From JBGQOG01 sp052113705 (GTDB lineage: Bacteria > Pseudomonadota > Alphaproteobacteria > Rhodobacterales > Rhodobacteraceae): DNA of 64,000 nucleotides. Each line of letters starts with the position of its first letter. Within the stretch, counting starts at the first letter, position 1. Below, piece after piece: positions 61,133-64,000 of the stretch. Position numbers and translations under genes: made by a program. The stretch is taken from contig NZ_JBGQOG010000013.1 of NCBI RefSeq assembly GCF_052113705.1, positions 1-64,000 on the forward strand. The letters run 5' to 3'. Under the pieces are notes generated by a model. It did no database searches. It had not been told where the DNA came from and was given only the letters and a program-made list of their open reading frames with translations.

Positions 61133-64000
61133 ATGATGGAAGGGCGGATCACGGCGGTTCTGGGACCGACGAATACCGGCAAGACGCATTACGCCATCGA
61201 GCGGATGCTGGCGCATCGCACGGGCATCATCGGCCTGCCGCTGCGGCTTTTGGCGCGCGAGGTCTATGACCGCATCGTCAAGGCGCGCGGCCCCTCCGTC
61301 GTGGCCTTGGTCACCGGGGAAGAGCGGATCGTGCCCGACCGGGTGCAATATTGGGTCTGCACCACCGAGGCGATGCCCGATGCGATGGGCTGCGATTTTC
61401 TGGCCATCGACGAGATCCAGCTTTGCGCCGACCCCGAGCGCGGCCATGTGTTCACCGACCGGCTCTTGCACGCCCGCGGCCTGCACGAGACGCTGTTTCT
61501 GGGGGCAGAAACCATGCGCGGCGCGATTGCCGCTTTGGTGCCGAAAGTGCAGTTCACCCGGCGCGAGCGATTCTCCGAGCTGACCTGGGCCGGTTCGAAA
61601 AAGACCAGCCGGATGCCCGAACGCAGCGCGATTGTCGGGTTTTCGGTGGATAATGTCTATGCCATCGCAGAATTGCTGCGCCGTCAAAAGGGCGGCTGCG
61701 CGGTGGTGATGGGGGCGCTGAGCCCGCGCACCCGCAATGCGCAGGTCGAGCTCTATCAGAACGGCGAGGTGGACTATCTGGTGGCCACCGATGCCATCGG
61801 GATGGGGCTCAATCTCGACATTCAGCATGTGGCGTTTTCCTCGACGGCGAAATTTGACGGGCGGCGGATGCGGGCGCTGTTTCCGCATGAGCTGGGCCAG
61901 ATCGCCGGGCGCGCGGGGCGGCACACGCAAAACGGCACCTTCGGGGTGACGGGTGAGGCGGGGCCGCTCACGCCCGAAGTGATCGATGCGGTGGAAAACC
62001 ACCGTTTTGCGCCGATTCAGCGGCTGCATTGGCGCAATTCGCGCCTCGAATTCGGCAAGGTCGAGCGGCTGATCCAGAGCTTGGAAGAGAACCCCAAGGA
62101 CCAATGGCTGACCCGCGCCCGCGATGCCGATGACCTTCTGGCGTTGAAAGCCCTCTCGGATCTGCCCGAGGTGCGGGCACGGCTGACGCATCCGTCGGAT
62201 GTCAGAATGTTGTGGGATGTGTGCCGCATCCCCGATTTTCGCTCGATATCGGGGGCGGAACATGTCACGCTTCTGGCGCGCATTCATGGCTTTTTGCACG
62301 ACACGGGGCATGTGCCCACGGACTGGCTCGCGGGGCAGATTGCGCGCATTGACAAGACCCAGGGCGACATTGATGCCCTCTCGAAACGGCTCGCTTTCAT
62401 CCGCACCTGGACCTATGTCGCGCAGCGCAAAGGATGGGTGGATGACGAAAGCCATTGGCGCGGCGAGACTCGCGCTGTAGAAGACCGCCTGTCAGATGCG
62501 CTGCATGGTGCGCTGACCCAACGATTTGTGGACCGGCGCACTTCTGTGCTCTTGCGCCGGCTCAAACAGAAGGAGAGCCTTGTGGCCGAGGTGAACGACA
62601 AGGGTGAAGTGATGGTTGAAGGCGAATTCGCTGGCCGTCTTGAGGGTTTCCGCTTCCGTCAGGACGCGACCTCTTCGCCCGACGAGGCGAAAATGCTGGC
62701 GCGGGCGGCTTACGAGTCTCTCAAGCCCGAATTCCACCTGCGGGCGGACCGGTTCTACAATGCACCGGACACCGAGATGGATTTCACCGAGCAGGGGGGC
62801 CTGATGTGGGGCAACTCCGCCGTGGGCAAGCTGGTGAAAGGCGCCGATGCGCTGCGTCCCTCGGTTGAGGCTTTCGTGGATGAAGAGGCTGGGTTCGACG
62901 TGACCGAGAAGGTCCGCCGCCGGTTGCAGCATTTCATCGACCGCAAGGTCGCGGCTTTGTTTGACCCGCTGCTGGCGATGAGCCGCGATGAGGCCCTGAC
63001 CGGGCTGGCACGCGGTTTCGCCTTCCGTCTGGTCGAGCATCTGGGCGTCTTGCCGCGCGACAGCGTCGCCGCCGAGGTGAAAGAGCTGGATCAGGAAGCC
63101 CGGGGCGCCCTGCGCAAGCATGGCGTGCGCTTTGGCCAATACACGATCTTCCAGCAGGCGCTTTTGAAGCCCGCGCCGACGCGGCTGCGTCTGGTGCTCG
63201 CCTCGCTCTGGGACGGCCTCGATGTCTTCCCCGAAAGCCCGCCGCCGGGTCTGGTGACCATCCCGAACCTGCCGGATGTGCCGCAGAATCACTATACGCT
63301 GGCGGGCTATCACCCGGCAGGCGCCCGCGCGATCCGCATCGACATGCTGGAACGTCTGGCCGATATCCTGCGCGGTCAGGACAGCCGGGGCGGCTTTGAG
63401 GCCACGCCGGACATGCTGTCGATCACCGGGATGACGCTGGAGCAGTTCTCGGATCTGATGGGCGGTCTGGGCTACAAGGGCGAAAAGGCCGAGCGCGAGA
63501 AGGCGAAGGCCGCTGTCGTGGCGAAACCGGCGCCGGTGGCGGAGGGCGACGCCCCGAGCAACCCGATCCCGGAAGGAGCCTCGCCGCTGGCCGAAGCGGC
63601 CGCCGAGGCCGAGGCTGAGGCCGTCGCGCCCGAGATGGAGGTTTACTACACCTTCACCTGGGCGCCGCGTCCGCGCGGTCCGCGCCGGGATGGCGGCGAC
63701 CGGGGCAACCGCCCCGCCCGCACCGAGGGCGACGGCGCAGGCCGTGCCCGTGGCGACCGTCCGCAAGGCGACCGTCCGCAGGGGGATCGTCCGCAGGGTG
63801 ACCGTCCGCAGGGCGAACGCCGTGGCGGTGGCAAGCCGCAGGGCAAGCCGGGTGGCGGCAAGCCGCAGGGCGACCGCCCCGAACGGTCTGGGGAGCGGTC
63901 GGGCGACCGCGGCGGCTACAAGGGCGGCAAGCCCGGGGCCAAGCCCAAGCGCGACGACAACACCCCGCGGGTGTTTGAGGCGCGTCCGCCGAAAACGGAC
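61133..64000 (+). CDS. mgpS: MgpS-type superfamily 2 helicase (partial, runs off window)
   Basis: The frame is open from the ATG at 61133 (AAGGA nine bases upstream) to the window end, 956 codons without a stop, so the C-terminus is missing. Motifs: Walker A GPTNTGKTHYAIERM near 12, DEIQ box in LAIDEIQLCAD near 97, ATDAIGMGLNLDIQ near 220 and AGRAGRHTQNG near 262, the SUV3-like helicase core. Residues 850-950 are a basic Gly/Arg/Pro/Gln tail with tandem GDRPQ. Named after the Rhodobacter helicase that modulates photosynthesis genes; the assignment is by resemblance. Confidence 0.85.
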   Translation, partial: MMEGRITAVLGPTNTGKTHYAIERMLAHRTGIIGLPLRLLAREVYDRIVKARGPSVVALVTGEERIVPDRVQYWVCTTEAMPDAMGCDFLAIDEIQLCADPERGHVFTDRLLHARGLHETLFLGAETMRGAIAALVPKVQFTRRERFSELTWAGSKKTSRMPERSAIVGFSVDNVYAIAELLRRQKGGCAVVMGALSPRTRNAQVELYQNGEVDYLVATDAIGMGLNLDIQHVAFSSTAKFDGRRMRALFPHELGQIAGRAGRHTQNGTFGVTGEAGPLTPEVIDAVENHRFAPIQRLHWRNSRLEFGKVERLIQSLEENPKDQWLTRARDADDLLALKALSDLPEVRARLTHPSDVRMLWDVCRIPDFRSISGAEHVTLLARIHGFLHDTGHVPTDWLAGQIARIDKTQGDIDALSKRLAFIRTWTYVAQRKGWVDDESHWRGETRAVEDRLSDALHGALTQRFVDRRTSVLLRRLKQKESLVAEVNDKGEVMVEGEFAGRLEGFRFRQDATSSPDEAKMLARAAYESLKPEFHLRADRFYNAPDTEMDFTEQGGLMWGNSAVGKLVKGADALRPSVEAFVDEEAGFDVTEKVRRRLQHFIDRKVAALFDPLLAMSRDEALTGLARGFAFRLVEHLGVLPRDSVAAEVKELDQEARGALRKHGVRFGQYTIFQQALLKPAPTRLRLVLASLWDGLDVFPESPPPGLVTIPNLPDVPQNHYTLAGYHPAGARAIRIDMLERLADILRGQDSRGGFEATPDMLSITGMTLEQFSDLMGGLGYKGEKAEREKAKAAVVAKPAPVAEGDAPSNPIPEGASPLAEAAAEAEAEAVAPEMEVYYTFTWAPRPRGPRRDGGDRGNRPARTEGDGAGRARGDRPQGDRPQGDRPQGDRPQGERRGGGKPQGKPGGGKPQGDRPERSGERSGDRGGYKGGKPGAKPKRDDNTPRVFEARPPKTD
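63752..63811 (+). repeat. Four tandem 15-bp repeats in the helicase tail
   Basis: ggcgaccgtccgcaa-type units at 63752, 63767, 63782 and 63797 encode GDRPQ four times with only synonymous changes between copies. They lie inside the low-complexity C-terminal tail of the helicase. Confidence 0.85.

Noticed and set aside
60347..62455. 702-codon minus-strand frame opposite the helicase
   Set aside because: The helicase reads the other strand with clear motifs, and the antisense frame overlaps two further real genes.

Overview
The window is high-GC, gene-dense chromosomal DNA from an alphaproteobacterium of the Rhodobacterales, most likely Rhodobacter or a close relative. Supporting this are an F1-only atpHAGDC operon without the Fo genes, stand-alone Hint-domain proteins, the Hsp20-DUF1150 pair, a MotA-like/OmpA-like pair, an MgpS-type helicase and a CtrA-type TTAA-N7-TTAA box. 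The first ~115 bases are G/T homopolymer runs that look like a low-quality contig end. I saw no rRNA, tRNA, CRISPR array, phage or insertion sequence; this is mostly core genome.

Layout. 0.3-4.3 kb: rpsD, then hisC, prephenate/arogenate dehydrogenase and an extensin-like protein. 4.3-8.7 kb: a DUF2125 protein (-), a ChaC-type cyclotransferase, and a membrane motor pair (MotA/ExbB-like plus a coiled-coil MotB/OmpA-like protein). 8.9-13.1 kb: clpA and gloB (-) with a divergent methyltransferase. 13.5-18.9 kb: atpHAGDC, a strong terminator and an H-type lectin gene. 19.5-20.5 kb: Hint protein 1, preceded by a CtrA-like box and followed by a ~133-bp tandem repeat. 21.1-23.7 kb: cspA and groESL (-), with a CIRCE operator and a sigma-70-like promoter before groES. 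24.0-29.2 kb: TraB/GumN-like protein, family II pyrophosphatase, HAD phosphatase, MaoC hydratase, ribF and a YcgN protein. 29.2-32.8 kb: threonine aldolase, two convergent (-) genes and prs.

32.9-36.4 kb: NUDIX-purK-purE and a YdcH-like protein (-), then hsp20 and DUF1150 behind a sigma-32-type promoter. 36.5-42.2 kb: Hint protein 2, a fused sat-cysC, trxB, an Lrp/AsnC regulator and Hint protein 3, which has lost the residues expected for Hint catalysis. 42.5-46.5 kb: a tiny protein, pgeF, a MidA-like methyltransferase and lgt (-), then ubiK (+). 46.8-54.7 kb: a DUF6476-like protein and an RluA-type synthase whose start codons overlap in one CATG, then rpoH, a capsule-type protein, an oxidoreductase, an M19 dipeptidase and pepF. 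55.1-59.1 kb: a four-gene operon of circularly permuted ATP-grasp, alpha-E, transglutaminase and the proteasome-like protease Anbu. 59.2-64.0 kb: an alpha/beta hydrolase with an SCP2 protein (-), a TPR protein, and a large helicase that runs off the window end.

Themes: proteostasis is heavily represented (clpA, groESL, cspA, hsp20, rpoH, pepF, Anbu), and several regulatory signals are readable (CIRCE, sigma-32-like promoter, CtrA-like boxes, a palindromic operator candidate before maoC). The best candidates for poorly described biology are the Anbu/ATP-grasp operon, the MotA/OmpA-like pair, and the Hint-protein set with its CtrA-like sites.
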